A program made the translations under genes and the position numbers. A stretch of DNA of 64,000 bases from contig CM037590.1 in NCBI GenBank assembly GCA_021018995.1, positions 43,712,287-43,776,286 on the forward strand, written 5' to 3'. Source of the stretch: Chloranthus sessilifolius (taxonomy: Eukaryota; Streptophyta; Magnoliopsida; Chloranthales; Chloranthaceae). How positions within the stretch are numbered: the stretch's first letter is position 1; every line of letters starts with the position of its first letter. Of this stretch, positions 24,950-36,066 are shown one piece after another. The notes beneath the pieces are model-generated. The model searched no databases. It saw only the letters and a list, made by a program, of their open reading frames with translations, and was not told where the DNA came from.

Positions 24950-25736
24950 GAGGACCACATAACATTTTATATATGGCCTTCATAGAGAACGTGATCAACC
25001 CCCCACTGACCAAGATCTCAAGTCTCCCAAAGATGAAGGCAAGAAATTAAGGGCAAAGAGATTGAGCAGAGCACAATGGCAAGCTTCATCTAACCCAAAT
25101 GGCTTCAATCACCGCCCCTTCATCAACACAAACTCAAACATATCTGGAAAAAAATTCAGCAAGGGAAAGGTCACCCAACAATCAATCTGACCAAAGGCTA
25201 ATATGTTTCCTGTAGAACACCTAAATTTCAATCCATGGGGAAAGTTCACAAAAGAACCTCGGAGGTCCGCCCACCACCCTGTAGAGAAGGAGAGATTGGC
25301 CAGCTAGGGATCCAAACTAGGGAGATAAATTGTAGTTGGAGATAATGATCTTATTCCATAATGTTTAAGGGGAATCACCAAGCTTCCAAATCCATTTGGT
25401 GAAGAGAGCTCGATTCATTAGTAATGGTCTTCACCCCCTAATCCCACCTGACTTGGGCAAACAAACATCCTCCCAATTCATTAAATGCATCTTCCTTTTA
25501 AACCCCACCCCACTCCAAACAAAGCAGCACATAATCTTCTCAAGCTTATCAACTCCCAATGGAAAAGGGCAAAAACTAAGTAATAAAGAGGGAGGCTAGA
25601 GAGGGTAGAGTTAATGAGGGTCATTCTACCTGCCACGTAAAGGAGGTTTTCTTCCCTACTAGAAAGATGTTTTTCAGAGTGCTCCACCCCCAGATCCCAT
25701 AAGGCAACTCCCGACTTCCCAATACAAAGGGAAAGT
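24950..25736 (-). mobile_element. LINE B, piece 2 (RT thumb region)
   Basis: The minus strand from 25736 reads LSLCIGKSGVALWD and then LLYVAGRMTLINSTLSSLPL, the conserved stretch after the RT palm domain. The piece continues, with stops, toward 24950. Its 5' edge at 25736 joins precisely in sense to the LINE sequence at 36067. Confidence 0.85.
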
Positions 25737-27447
25737 TGTAACGACCTTGAAATTGCAAGGGTTGACTTGTTGACTTTAGACCAAATATTGATGTTTGACT
25801 GATTTAATCTCAGTCAAAACTATGACTCATGAGATGCTGTCCGTGGCCATCTGACTCATAAGTGGCGCATTTATCGTTGCATAGTTTTATTTATAAGTAT
25901 AATTTTATTATACTTAAATATATGGGCACTCATATAGGAAATTACATTAGTGACTTGTATATGATATGTACCCATATGTGCAACCTATACCCAAGATCGA
26001 GTGTTGGGTGGCCTTGAATATACTTCATCACATGGAATTAGTATTTCATAAACTATAATTTAAAATTATATAGTTATATGATGTGAAAATTAAATTAATA
26101 CTAAAGTAGTAATTAAAACCCACTATCTACTATATGTACCGATGTTTATGAGCTATTCGTGTATGTGGTCGGCATCCTAACCCGAGCGCGATTCTAAACC
26201 AAGACCCAAACACTACTTCGGTCACATATTTTGTTTCAAAATAATAGTAATCATGTATAATATATGTATAATAATTATGATTGGTGTGCCACTAGTAATG
26301 AAAGGGGTTGTGTGTGATTTTAGATTCATATACATCCATATTGGCTATGAGGGTATAACAAGAAAGACAATTATCACTTAAGTATTTTATACATAAAAAT
26401 TAAGTGTAAAGGGTATGATGTGCCAATAGTAAAATATGGCATGTGACATTAGTGCACACACCACACATACTCTCTATATTAATTTTGACTCATTGACCAT
26501 CCCACTTCATGGGCACCCATATATGGACAAAAGTCCACACTTGACTATATTTTGTGGTCTTAGATGTAGTCCAAGTTAGGTCAAACCTCATGACACCTAA
26601 TCCTCTTTCTTGCTTGACACCTCATGCTTGGAGAAGCTCTCTTCATTTGACACCTCTTTCTCTCTCATGACACATGTTCTCATGAGAGAAACACTTGTCA
26701 CATGTGTCTCAACTCTTCCCAAATAGCCTCTTTTATTCATTCTCATTGTAGTAGAAAACCCAACAACCGTCTCCATGTCCTCTTTCTCGTGAAAATTCTC
26801 TCTATAGAAAATTACTTTCTCTCTGTAAAAAACCTCTTTCTCTCTCTAGAATTTTTATTTCGCAACTTTTTCGTGGTGCACTCGGCAACCCTCTTGCTGT
26901 TATACTTAAGGAAGAAAGAATGCCACACTCGAGTCGATTTGCAAGCCGATTCGATGTCCCAAATTCGTTTCGAGTTGCGCCAAATTTTCATGGAATTTGA
27001 ATCCGAACGTGTTTTGTGGCGATTCACATTGCAAATCTATCAAAACAGGTGGGTGCCTTCACATCGATTTCAATCTACATGGTTTCCCCATAATTGATTT
27101 TAATTTGATATCGATTTAAGAAAAATCAAGAATAAGGGCTCCGAGGACCCTTCGTTAGATTGTGCGGTCAACACATTGACCCCATGACCGAAATAGTTTT
27201 CATTGAAGATAGGGAATAAACCCATCTTCAAAATGCACCATGGTTTGCTTTGGAAAACTACCCCGAAGGACTTCAAAAATCCTCTCGACGCTTTTTCGCG
27301 ACTTTTTGGGCTATAACTTAAAGCTGTGGGCGCACCATTTTTCAGACTTAATTACATAAAATATTTCAAAGAGACCCATGGTTATTTTCAATAAACTAAC
27401 TCCCTGTAAAATTTCATCGAATTTCGATGACGATAAACTGAGGGTGT

Positions 27448-28270
27448 GACGCGGGACGGTAACCCTAAAATGCGTGACTATGATTTTTATGCAATTTTAC
27501 CGAAATTAAATAAATTAATTTAAGTTTAATCACAAAATTATCTTAAAATATCTTAGGGTTTGCAAAATTTTGATAAGTAGATCACACGAGATCCCGTTAG
27601 GGTCCAGTCCGATGCGCAAGTATTATTAGACTTGAGGCGAGATCGACCTAGAGATAGAACTCTGGTTTTTTCCAGGCTTCGGCGTTCGTCTTCGATCCGA
27701 TGTAGATTCGCAGGCTCTAATTAGGGCTTTATAAATAGGTGTATAGTTTTGTAATAGGCTTATGGTTTGGTTTTAGGTTATAGTTTCGAAAAGAGTTTTG
27801 GCTCTGATTGATTTAGGGTTCAGAAAAGGTTTAAGGTTTAGGGATCGAAATCAATAGATTGAGATTTAGAAAACAAGCAGGGATCAATAAGGTAAAAGAT
27901 TCAAAGAAGACAGTGATAGATAATAGAAAAAATAACAATAGCTTTTGGGAATCACTCCCTTGGCCTCACACCAAACCCATCTCAGGCAAAGAATATTCAA
28001 GCATAAAAGCATTCAAAATATTCAATAACTAGTTAAAGAGTCTTTACAAGCCTCAATATATAGGCCACCGATAATTAAAATTCGAAATAAAGAGTCCTAA
28101 TACTAATAAAAGACTGAAAAATAGTAATTTCCGCAAAAATTAGAAAACCGGTCACGACGCCCACGGATGTCCGTCACTGTTCACCACGGACGTCCGTGAC
28201 ACTGTTCACGGATACTGTTCATTATATTTATTTATTTTTCTGAAGTTGATCTTGGCGTTCCCTGTCATTA
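27448..28270 (-). repeat. 3' LTR of gag-only Ty3-like element
   Basis: Plus strand begins TGACGCGGGACGG and ends in CATTA; the minus orientation is set by the gag frame and the primer-binding site. About 85-90 percent like the LTR at 30048 by eye. U3 contains two CGGAYGTCCGTGAC palindrome copies (28160-28200). A polypurine tract GAGTGGAGGA (minus strand) abuts it at 28271-28280. Confidence 0.85.
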
Positions 28271-28364
28271 TCCTCCACTCAAAATGTTTCTTCACCGATG
28301 AAACACGCACGTGGTACTGATCAAGTGTATCGGAACTCGTACGGTGGAACTGCTTATAACTAGC

Positions 28365-29882
28365 TCAAACAATCTCGGCACCGGGTGGTGTATGATCATG
28401 ATCTCGGTTGATTGTAGCGTGACGCACACTGTAATCTTTTCTTCGACGAACCAAATAACCCGGCTCGCCAACCCACTCTACCAAATATTTTTGAAGCTTC
28501 TCATCAACTCTCCCGGACCCGAAGGAATTCATCCCCGATGAAGTGTGATCGCAATATCGGTGGGGAATACGGGAACTCCAGCGGCGAACGCTTTCATGAC
28601 TAGCCCATGCACTCTCAGTAGTCGACGTATTAACCCTTTTCATCTCATAAACCAGAAACTCTCTGCCGTAGGTGAATGCGACAAGATCATGTAATCTTCC
28701 CTCAATTAATCTTCTGTGAGTATAAGCAAATAATTTGTATTGATTGTTGCTTGAATTAATCTTATGTTTAATTTCGGCATGCAATGCGGAATGAGACTCA
28801 AAAGTTAACTCACAATAAGATTCGAAATGTGAAGCAGGATGCAACTCGAGACTATGATGTGTATGTGTATCTATGGACTCGGTACGCTCATTTGCATGCG
28901 ACGCTAACGACTCACATGTAGTGGACTCTATTGACACTAGTGACTCATGTGTGATCGAATCAAGTGACACTATTGGCTCATGTGGCCTCGACTCAACGAA
29001 TTCCAATGACTCATTGGTGGGTGAATTGATTGGTTCGTGTGTACTCGGTTCCACCAAAACCAAAGACTCTGGGGCACTCGATTCAATTGACACTAATGGT
29101 TCTTGTGTACCCAGTTCGATGGACTCATGTGTACTCGACCAAACATCACTCTTCACAAGAGAAATAGAAGTCTTTTCAACACAAACTAGACTTTCATCAA
29201 CTTCTTCCATCTGCTCTTCACTCATCGCGGTACGAGGGTCGTATACTTCTTCCACTTCCCTATTCTCAGGCTCCTTAGGACTCACTCTTTTAGTCAATAA
29301 ATTCGGAGTGAAAAATTTTGTGGGGCATTGGTATGCAAAGTGTCCGAACCCTTGACACTTAAGACAATCAGGGCACTTATTTGTCTTGGTTCTCAAACTC
29401 CGTAAAAGGTGATGATGTGTGAAAGGAACATATTGTTCGATAAGTTCCACCTTCATGTCCTCTCATGTGGAGATGAATTTATTCCGAAGAGACTTAGTAC
29501 GACGTTTTAAGCGAGTCTAAAAAAATTTGGCATTTCCCTCCAACTTTGTTTTCGCTAGCCTAATTTTGTACTAATTTGGTACGTCATACCAATCAAAATA
29601 CGCTTCTACACTAGATAACCACTCCACGAAGGTTTTTGGGTTCGTCGTACCCTCAAAATCTGGGACCTCATTCCGAATAGATCTTAGAAACTTCTCGGCA
29701 GGGTCGTACTCAGGTTCATGATGATGAGGATATTCCCGAACTCTAATCTCATCACGACTTTTGGGACTTTGCCAAGAATTTAGAGTGTAGTGGTTCCCTC
29801 GTTCGGCTAACACCCTTTCATGACGAGTAAGGAATTCATGGTGACGTGTAAGTGACTTATACATGATGCTTGACACAAACAC
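28365..29882 (-). pseudogene. Retrotransposon gag-like ORF with in-frame stops
   Basis: A single minus-strand frame runs from 29882 to 28365, interrupted by stops near 29570, 29520 and 29475. Part 1 carries the gag core with a VPDFEGTTNPKTFVEWL motif. Part 2 (363 codons, open) holds a CCHC zinc knuckle (CLKCQGFGHFAYQC) at about residues 35-48. After it comes an unusual stretch of about 110 residues made of degenerate THESLVSIES-like units. Two of the stops fall where gag relatives have tryptophan, so they look like TGG mutated to TAG and TGA. No protease, RT or integrase follows; the ORF ends just before the 3' LTR, so the element was non-autonomous. Confidence 0.8.
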
Positions 29883-30030
29883 AACTTAGACACAATTCTA
29901 TGGACGACACAACAGTTGAGGAATTTTAACAAACAGTAGACATGCACACTCGATGAACATAAAATGCACTGAAAATTAAAATGCAATAAATTAAACTGAC
30001 AAGCAAAAATGCGCTAACTTAGAAAACCTA

Positions 30031-30044
30031 AGGCTTTGATACCA
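30031..30044 (-). promoter_or_regulatory. Primer-binding site (initiator Met tRNA type)
   Basis: Minus strand reads TGGTATCAAAGCCT three bases inside the 5' LTR end at 30048, one mismatch from the standard TGGTATCAGAGC site. Confidence 0.85.
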
Positions 30045-30047
30045 AAC

Positions 30048-30885
30048 TGACGCGGGACGGAAACCCTAAAATGCATGAATATGATTTTTAATGCGATTTA
30101 TCGAAATTAAATAAAACTAATTCAAGAGTAATCTCAAAACTATCACTATACCTTTGGGTTCATAGAATTTCGGTAGGTAAATTACGTGAGATTCGAATAG
30201 GGTGTCCAATCCGATGCGCAAGTCTCGTTAGATTTGAGGCGGGATCGGGCCTAGAGATAGGACTCTAGCTTTTTCAGGCTTAGGCTATCGTCTTCGATCC
30301 GATGTAGATTCACGGGTTTCAACTAAGGTTGTGAAAGGGATTTATGGTTTGTAATAGGCTTATGGTTTGGTTTTAGGTTATAGTTTCGAAAAGGGTTTTG
30401 GCTCTGATTGATTTAGGGTTCAGAAAAGGTTTAAGGTTTAGGGATCGAAATTAATAGATTGAGATTTAGAAAACAAGCAAGGATCAATAAGGTAAAAGAT
30501 TCAAAGAAGACAGTGATAGATAATAGAAAAAATAACAATAGATTTTGGGAATCACTCCCTTGGCCTCACACCAAACCCATCTCAGGCAAAAAATATTCAA
30601 GCATAAAAGCATTCAAAATATTTAATAACTAATTAAAAAGTCTTTACAAGCCTCAATATATAAGCCACCAATAATTAAAATTCGAAATAAAGAGTCCTAA
30701 TACTAATAAAAGACTAAAAAGTAGCAATTTCTGTAAAAATTAGAAAATCCACGGCTTACGACGTCCATCACATTCACCATGGATGTCCGTGACCTTCCGC
30801 CTTTTCACGATGCTGTTCACGGATATTGTTCATTAAATTATTATTATTATTTTCTTTCTGAAGTTGATCTTGGCGTTCCCCATTA
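30048..30885 (-). repeat. 5' LTR of gag-only Ty3-like element
   Basis: Partner of 27448-28270; the two share long exact stretches (e.g. around 27745-27990 versus 30350-30600). Differences are mostly transitions plus short indels, including a 3-bp TGT present only in the left copy near its outer end. Confidence 0.85.
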
Positions 30886-30909
30886 GGGTGTAGTATAAAT
30901 CGGGCCGCT

Positions 30910-31905
30910 TGTGACGGGGTCAACACTCGAGCTTGCAGCATGGTGCCTGGGGCACGTGATGTGGTGTCAAGAGGGCACGCGACATCTTGGTGCCGGGACG
31001 ACATGGCATGTGGTGCCAGGAGGGCACGCAACATGGGGTCAGGAGGGCCTCGCGACGTGGTCGCGCTGCGAGGACGCGACACGGTCGATGGGGGTTGCGA
31101 CATGAGCGCGACGCAAACGCGACATGGCCAGGTGGGCTAGCAATCCGGGGCGTTGCAGTGTGAACAGTAAAGTATGTCAAACCCCAAGGGGTTTGAGGTT
31201 CTCCTGTCATTTTGGCTGAATTACTGTTTTACCCTTATATAGGGGAAGGGAGCTCGGGAGCTATTCCCCTCCACACGGGGCCTTGCATTGCTAGAGGGGG
31301 CGCAAGTGTCTCCTAGGCCTAAAAGGGTGGGCTTAGGACGTCGATGCAACGATGCCGTGTGGCACGCAATGCGAGGTTAAAGTATGGCCCGGACCACGCG
31401 TCGCGGTGCATACAGCTGGGCAACTTCGTGAGAACACTTGAGCGCTGCATGGGACTCAGTAGAGCACAACAGTATGAGGGCTGAGTGGGATTCCGTTGAG
31501 CGCGGCAGCATGAGTTAGGCACGCGACTGTGGGCTTGTTTCGGTATGCAGCGAGACATGACGGCATAGGAAGCAGCATGCTAATTTTGTTGCGAAGCGAG
31601 GTACTAGTACAGTGCACAGGGTGAAGCTTGAGCAGGCCAAGTAGGGAACAGTGGTGCAAGTGTGCGTGTCGTAAGGGGCATGATACATCGAATGGTAGGC
31701 CGCGAAACAGAGGTAACCAAAGGGGAGTTCCGCCTCTGTGTGGTATCGGTGATGAAAGAGATTGGTTGGCCGTTGCATGTACGCAGAGCGAAGGGGTTGA
31801 TGGCGCGCGTCGAAGGGCCGCTTGGTATCAGAGGTTGGCTGACTTAGTGTATCGGGCGTTAGGTGTCGCATGAGCTGACACTGGTGGAAGAGTGACCCCG
31901 TGACA
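30910..31905 (+). repeat. 5' LTR of GC-rich LTR element with tiny interior
   Basis: Begins TGTGACGGGGTCA and ends TGACCCCGTGACA, giving 13-bp inverted ends with one difference. Promoter box CTTATATAGGGG at about 31234. It is much richer in GC and CpG than its surroundings. Numerous open frames on both strands are by-products of this composition. Confidence 0.9.
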
Positions 31906-31907
31906 TT

Positions 31908-31923
31908 TGGTATCAGAGCCAAG
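31908..31923 (+). promoter_or_regulatory. Primer-binding site, perfect initiator Met tRNA type
   Basis: TGGTATCAGAGCCAAG begins two bases after the 5' LTR end. Confidence 0.93.
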
Positions 31924-32247
31924 TTCGATCCAGAAGGGATGATACTAATGAGCTATTTGGTGCCAGCAGCGGCACGCGATGTGGTGCCAAGAGGGCAAGC
32001 GACATTCCCGAGCTAGTTAACAGGTGAGGGCCTTGTGATTGTGGAACCAAGTTGACCCGGCAGGGGTGACGTTGGGGAGCTAGTGGGAAGGTGTGGACCT
32101 AAGAACTAGATTGGAAGCGAGCTAGCGGGGAGGTGCCAAACCTCGGGGCTAGATATGAGATGCTAACAAGTTGGGAGGAGTTGGCGGGGCCAGTTCACTG
32201 TGATAATGCGTCAACAAGGACGTTGACATTATGGAGTGGTGGAGGGA
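31924..32247 (+). other. Interior of the miniature LTR element with polypurine tract
   Basis: The whole interior (31906-32247) is 342 bp and non-coding. It ends with the purine tract GTGGTGGAGGGA directly against the 3' LTR. Part of it (31963-32005) repeats a GGCACGCGATGTGGTGCCAA module also found in both LTRs. Confidence 0.88.
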
Positions 32248-33161
32248 TGTGACGGGGTCAACACTCGAGCTTACAGCATGGTGCCTGGGGCACGTGATGT
32301 GGTGCCAAGAGGGCACGTGACATCTTGGTGCCGGGACGGCACGACATGTGGCGTCAGGAGGGCACGCGACATGGGGCTAGGAGGGCCTCGCGACATGGTC
32401 GCGCAATGGCAAACCAAGGAGTTTGAGGTTCTCCTGCCATTTTGACTGAATTACTGTTTTACCCTTATATAGGGGAAGGGAGCTCGGGAGTTATTCCCCT
32501 CCACACAGGGCTTTGCGTTGCTAGAGGGGACGCAAGTGTCTCCTTGGCTTGAAAGGGTGGGCCTAGGAAGTCGACGCAACGATGTCGTGTGGCACCAAAT
32601 GCGAGGTTGAAGTATGGCCCGGACTACGCATCGCGTGCATACAGCTAGGCAACTTCGCGAGAACACTTGAGCGCTGCGTGGGACTCAGTAGAGCATGACA
32701 GCATGAGGGCTGCGTGGGACTTCGTTGAGCACGACAGTATGAGTTAGGCACGCGACTGTGGGCTTGTTTCAGTATGCGAGCGAGACATGATGGCATGAGA
32801 AGCTGCATGCCAATTCTGTTGTGAAGCGAGGTACTAGTGCAGTGCACAGGGTGAAGCTTGAGCAGGCCAAGTAGGGAACAGTGGTGCAAGCGTGCGTGTC
32901 GTAAGGGGCACGATACATCGGATAGTAGGCCGCGAAATAGAGGTAGCCACGAGGGGGAGTTCCCGTCCTCTAGGCGGGTGGTATCAGAGCTGATGAAAGA
33001 GATTGATTGGCTTTGTTGCATGCGGTAGCGAAGCACCGCTCGGGTTGATGGGGCGTCGAAGGACGCCACTGCGACAGTTGGTATCAGAGGTTGGCTGACT
33101 TAGCGCATCAGGCGTTAGATGCCGCATGGGCTGACACTGCTGGAAGAGTGACCCCGTGACA
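32248..33161 (+). repeat. 3' LTR of GC-rich LTR element
   Basis: Same ends as 30910-31905 but about 80 bp shorter because it lacks the CG-rich block corresponding to 31062-31160. Flanks of the whole element, CGCT at 30906-30909 and at 33162-33165, are consistent with a 4-5 bp target duplication. Confidence 0.9.
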
Positions 33162-34141
33162 CGCTGCTCTATGTGCACCATCGACAAAGATGTGTTGATT
33201 TTACCGTAGTCCATACACATCTAACATGCGACACCTATATGAAATAATTTATATTTATGAGATATATAAGTACATTAGAGTCAATTGATATGAATGGGTA
33301 GGAAATTAATGATATAATCGCCTCTTGTCGATGGTATCCCGAAAAACTGCATAAATACCCTTATTTATGGATTAAAATTTGACCAAAATAGTTGACCTTT
33401 GATCTTGTAGTAAAAAATGCTGATCCGCTTTCTAACCAGAACTGAGAAGTTGATTGCTTCAATATTTTAGACATCCATCGGAGTAATCAGTCTGATTTTG
33501 ATCAAAGGTCCCAAAATAGTCTCATGATCTTGACTAGCAGTTCAAACTTTGACTACCTATACAAGGGTCGTTTTATAATGAAAATTTGCGCATGAGTAGT
33601 CGAAATTGATCAGATCGACATAATCTATAGATTAGTTCAAGAATCTAAAGGGTTTAAACTCAATTACTAAAAATATATGTTGACCTATGAGGTTTCGGGA
33701 TTATGTACACCAACGATACAAACCCATAGAATAAGTCAAATGTACCTTTTTATAATTGTTGATTAGTACTTGCATGATTAACTTTCTAACTTGTGATCCA
33801 ATCATAAAAAATTACCCTCTCATGTTGACCCCAAAAGCTATTGAATAAATCAAAGAACCTTTCAAAACACAAACGGATGGTATCATTGAGAAGGTCTGTT
33901 CAAGAACTTTCTAGTGACACTACTAATGAAATTAAAAGGTTGTTTGCTAAGATCAATGACCTTTAGTTACAAATATCATATTCCCTTAGTTACTGTGAAT
34001 CAATCAATAGGACTATACTAAAATATTCACTTATTATCACATATTAAATATTGCTTGAAGAAATTAGTAAAATGACCCTCGCTTGTGACTGTTTAAATTG
34101 AGGGCCCATAAATGTCTAAACACAACTTCCTGTGCTTGAAA

Positions 34142-34256
<115 letters not shown>

Positions 34257-36066
34257 ATTGATAATTATATTAGGGTCACACAAATATTCCGTAGTTATAA
34301 TAGGGTCTACCTATGTGATATTTGATTTGCATAAAATAGTTGTTGAATAAACTCTTGTAGAATTGATTGTTATTAATTTTATATTTCAGGTCACTGATAC
34401 CTTACGCTTCTCAGCCTGCTTATGTTACTTTTAGTTACATTACATATTTATTGGATTATTATCTCAGTTATATATATTTCTGTTACATTCCTGCTCTGTA
34501 TTCATGCATCATGTAGAGACCAGATTAGGGCATTCTCTGTCTAGTCTGACCATAGCACACTGAGTCTGTCTGCGTACCTTTACCTTGGTGTGGTAACTTA
34601 TCGTAATCGTATCAAAACGACTTTGATGTCGTATTCACGTGCCTCACAACACATGATGGTATGGGATGCCATGTCGAGTGGGTGTGAGTGTGAATTCCTC
34701 ATCATGCCCGTTAAGATGGGATTCATTGTTCTCTATCACACTTTGCTCTTTAAACATTGAACTTAAATACTACTTTGCTTCTGATTCTGAAAACTCTGTA
34801 AGCTTCTGATACTCTGAATAAAACTCTGATACTGAAAAGAATGCTGTGAAGGCCAACAAAAGATTATAACCTGAATACTGATAATCTACATGTGTCGTAC
34901 CTTACACCAAGTCACCGTAAGGGCTCAACGCCTATAGCCAAGACGCGGTTCCCGACTCTGTGGGAACACTTTGTTCTGTTTATGCTATGGGTACCCTTCT
35001 CCAAATCGGGCTACCTGGAGAGTTATTATGTTTTTGAGATAGGTCACTGGCACCGTAATGAGTGATGGCTGATAATCTGACATGACCCTATCGCGTGTCG
35101 GGCTCGAGCAACGACTCTGGCAAGTGTAAATTTAATACTATAGTGTGTCTAGGTGGTGTGTAGACATGTGGAAGCCTAATAATAAAAGGTTAACTCTGTA
35201 AAAGGCTGCTCTGTACGCTGATCTATAGGAGATAGAATCTATCTTTAGGTACGATAGTTGCATCTGACCATGCATTCATTCAGTTAGATTTCATGTTATA
35301 CTGTCTGCATATTTATATCAATTATGATTATGCTCCATCAGTCATTATTTCACTGTTTATATTTGTGTGTTACCACTCATGTGGTAGACACATTTCACCC
35401 GTGTAGATTGGGGAGATTGGCTGTGCTACCCACTGAGTGATGATTTTTCATTACTCAGACCACATGGTCCTTATTTTTTTTAGGTCAACGATGAGGGAGA
35501 CATTATCGATGACCTTGATGATGCTTATGGAGATCATAGAGTGGATGAGGGCATAGACTCAGAGGATGTTTAGGAGTATTCAGAGCTCATTGTAGTTTGG
35601 TTATCTGTTTATTAATTTTTCGTCATAGATAGATTATTGGATAGTTGCCTTTAATCGTTGTTGAGAGAAAGATAATCTGATTAATTTTGTTTCAAATATT
35701 TGTTATTATTAATAGTTTAAAATTTACTATTGTTAATGGATCTTAGTTCCATCATAGGTATGCTATTATTTCTTATCGATGATTATTTCATTTCATCGAT
35801 TAGATGGTTATTAATCATGAATATGACTACTGATTTCATTAATCTAAGATGGTGTTCTGTCATTCATGGATGAGTTTAATGCTATCAGTCAATTAAATGA
35901 ATTAATTATGTGAAAGAATTTTCTTGGCGATAGTTTTACCAAATTGTATTAAGGTAATTTGGTTAAGTTTTGTTTTGCCTGTCCGCTTAATGCATTAATG
36001 TGCGTGCGGGTCATGTTAGAGAATTATAGTCCTTCAAGATAAGGTTAGTATTTCTGGGTCGTGACA

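Larger units (their letters stand above)
27448..30885 (-). mobile_element. Non-autonomous LTR retrotransposon with gag only
   Basis: LTRs 27448-28270 and 30048-30885 enclose a 1.8-kb interior with gag and a PBS but no pol. The flanks are GGGTG on both sides (27443-27447, 30886-30890). With that boundary the minus-strand LTR starts TAATG and ends GTCA, a non-canonical TA..CA pair; both LTRs share the extra CATTA, which supports it. The alternative, ordinary TG..CA ends three bases inward, would leave no matching duplication. Confidence 0.82.

Noticed and set aside
28873..29355. Plus-strand 160-codon frame rich in S and D
   Set aside because: Shadow of the repetitive stretch of the minus-strand gag-like ORF.
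30774..33220. Many GC-rich open frames (up to 168 codons) on both strands
   Set aside because: They lie in paired LTRs with primer site and polypurine tract; high CpG content keeps frames open by chance and no domain is visible.
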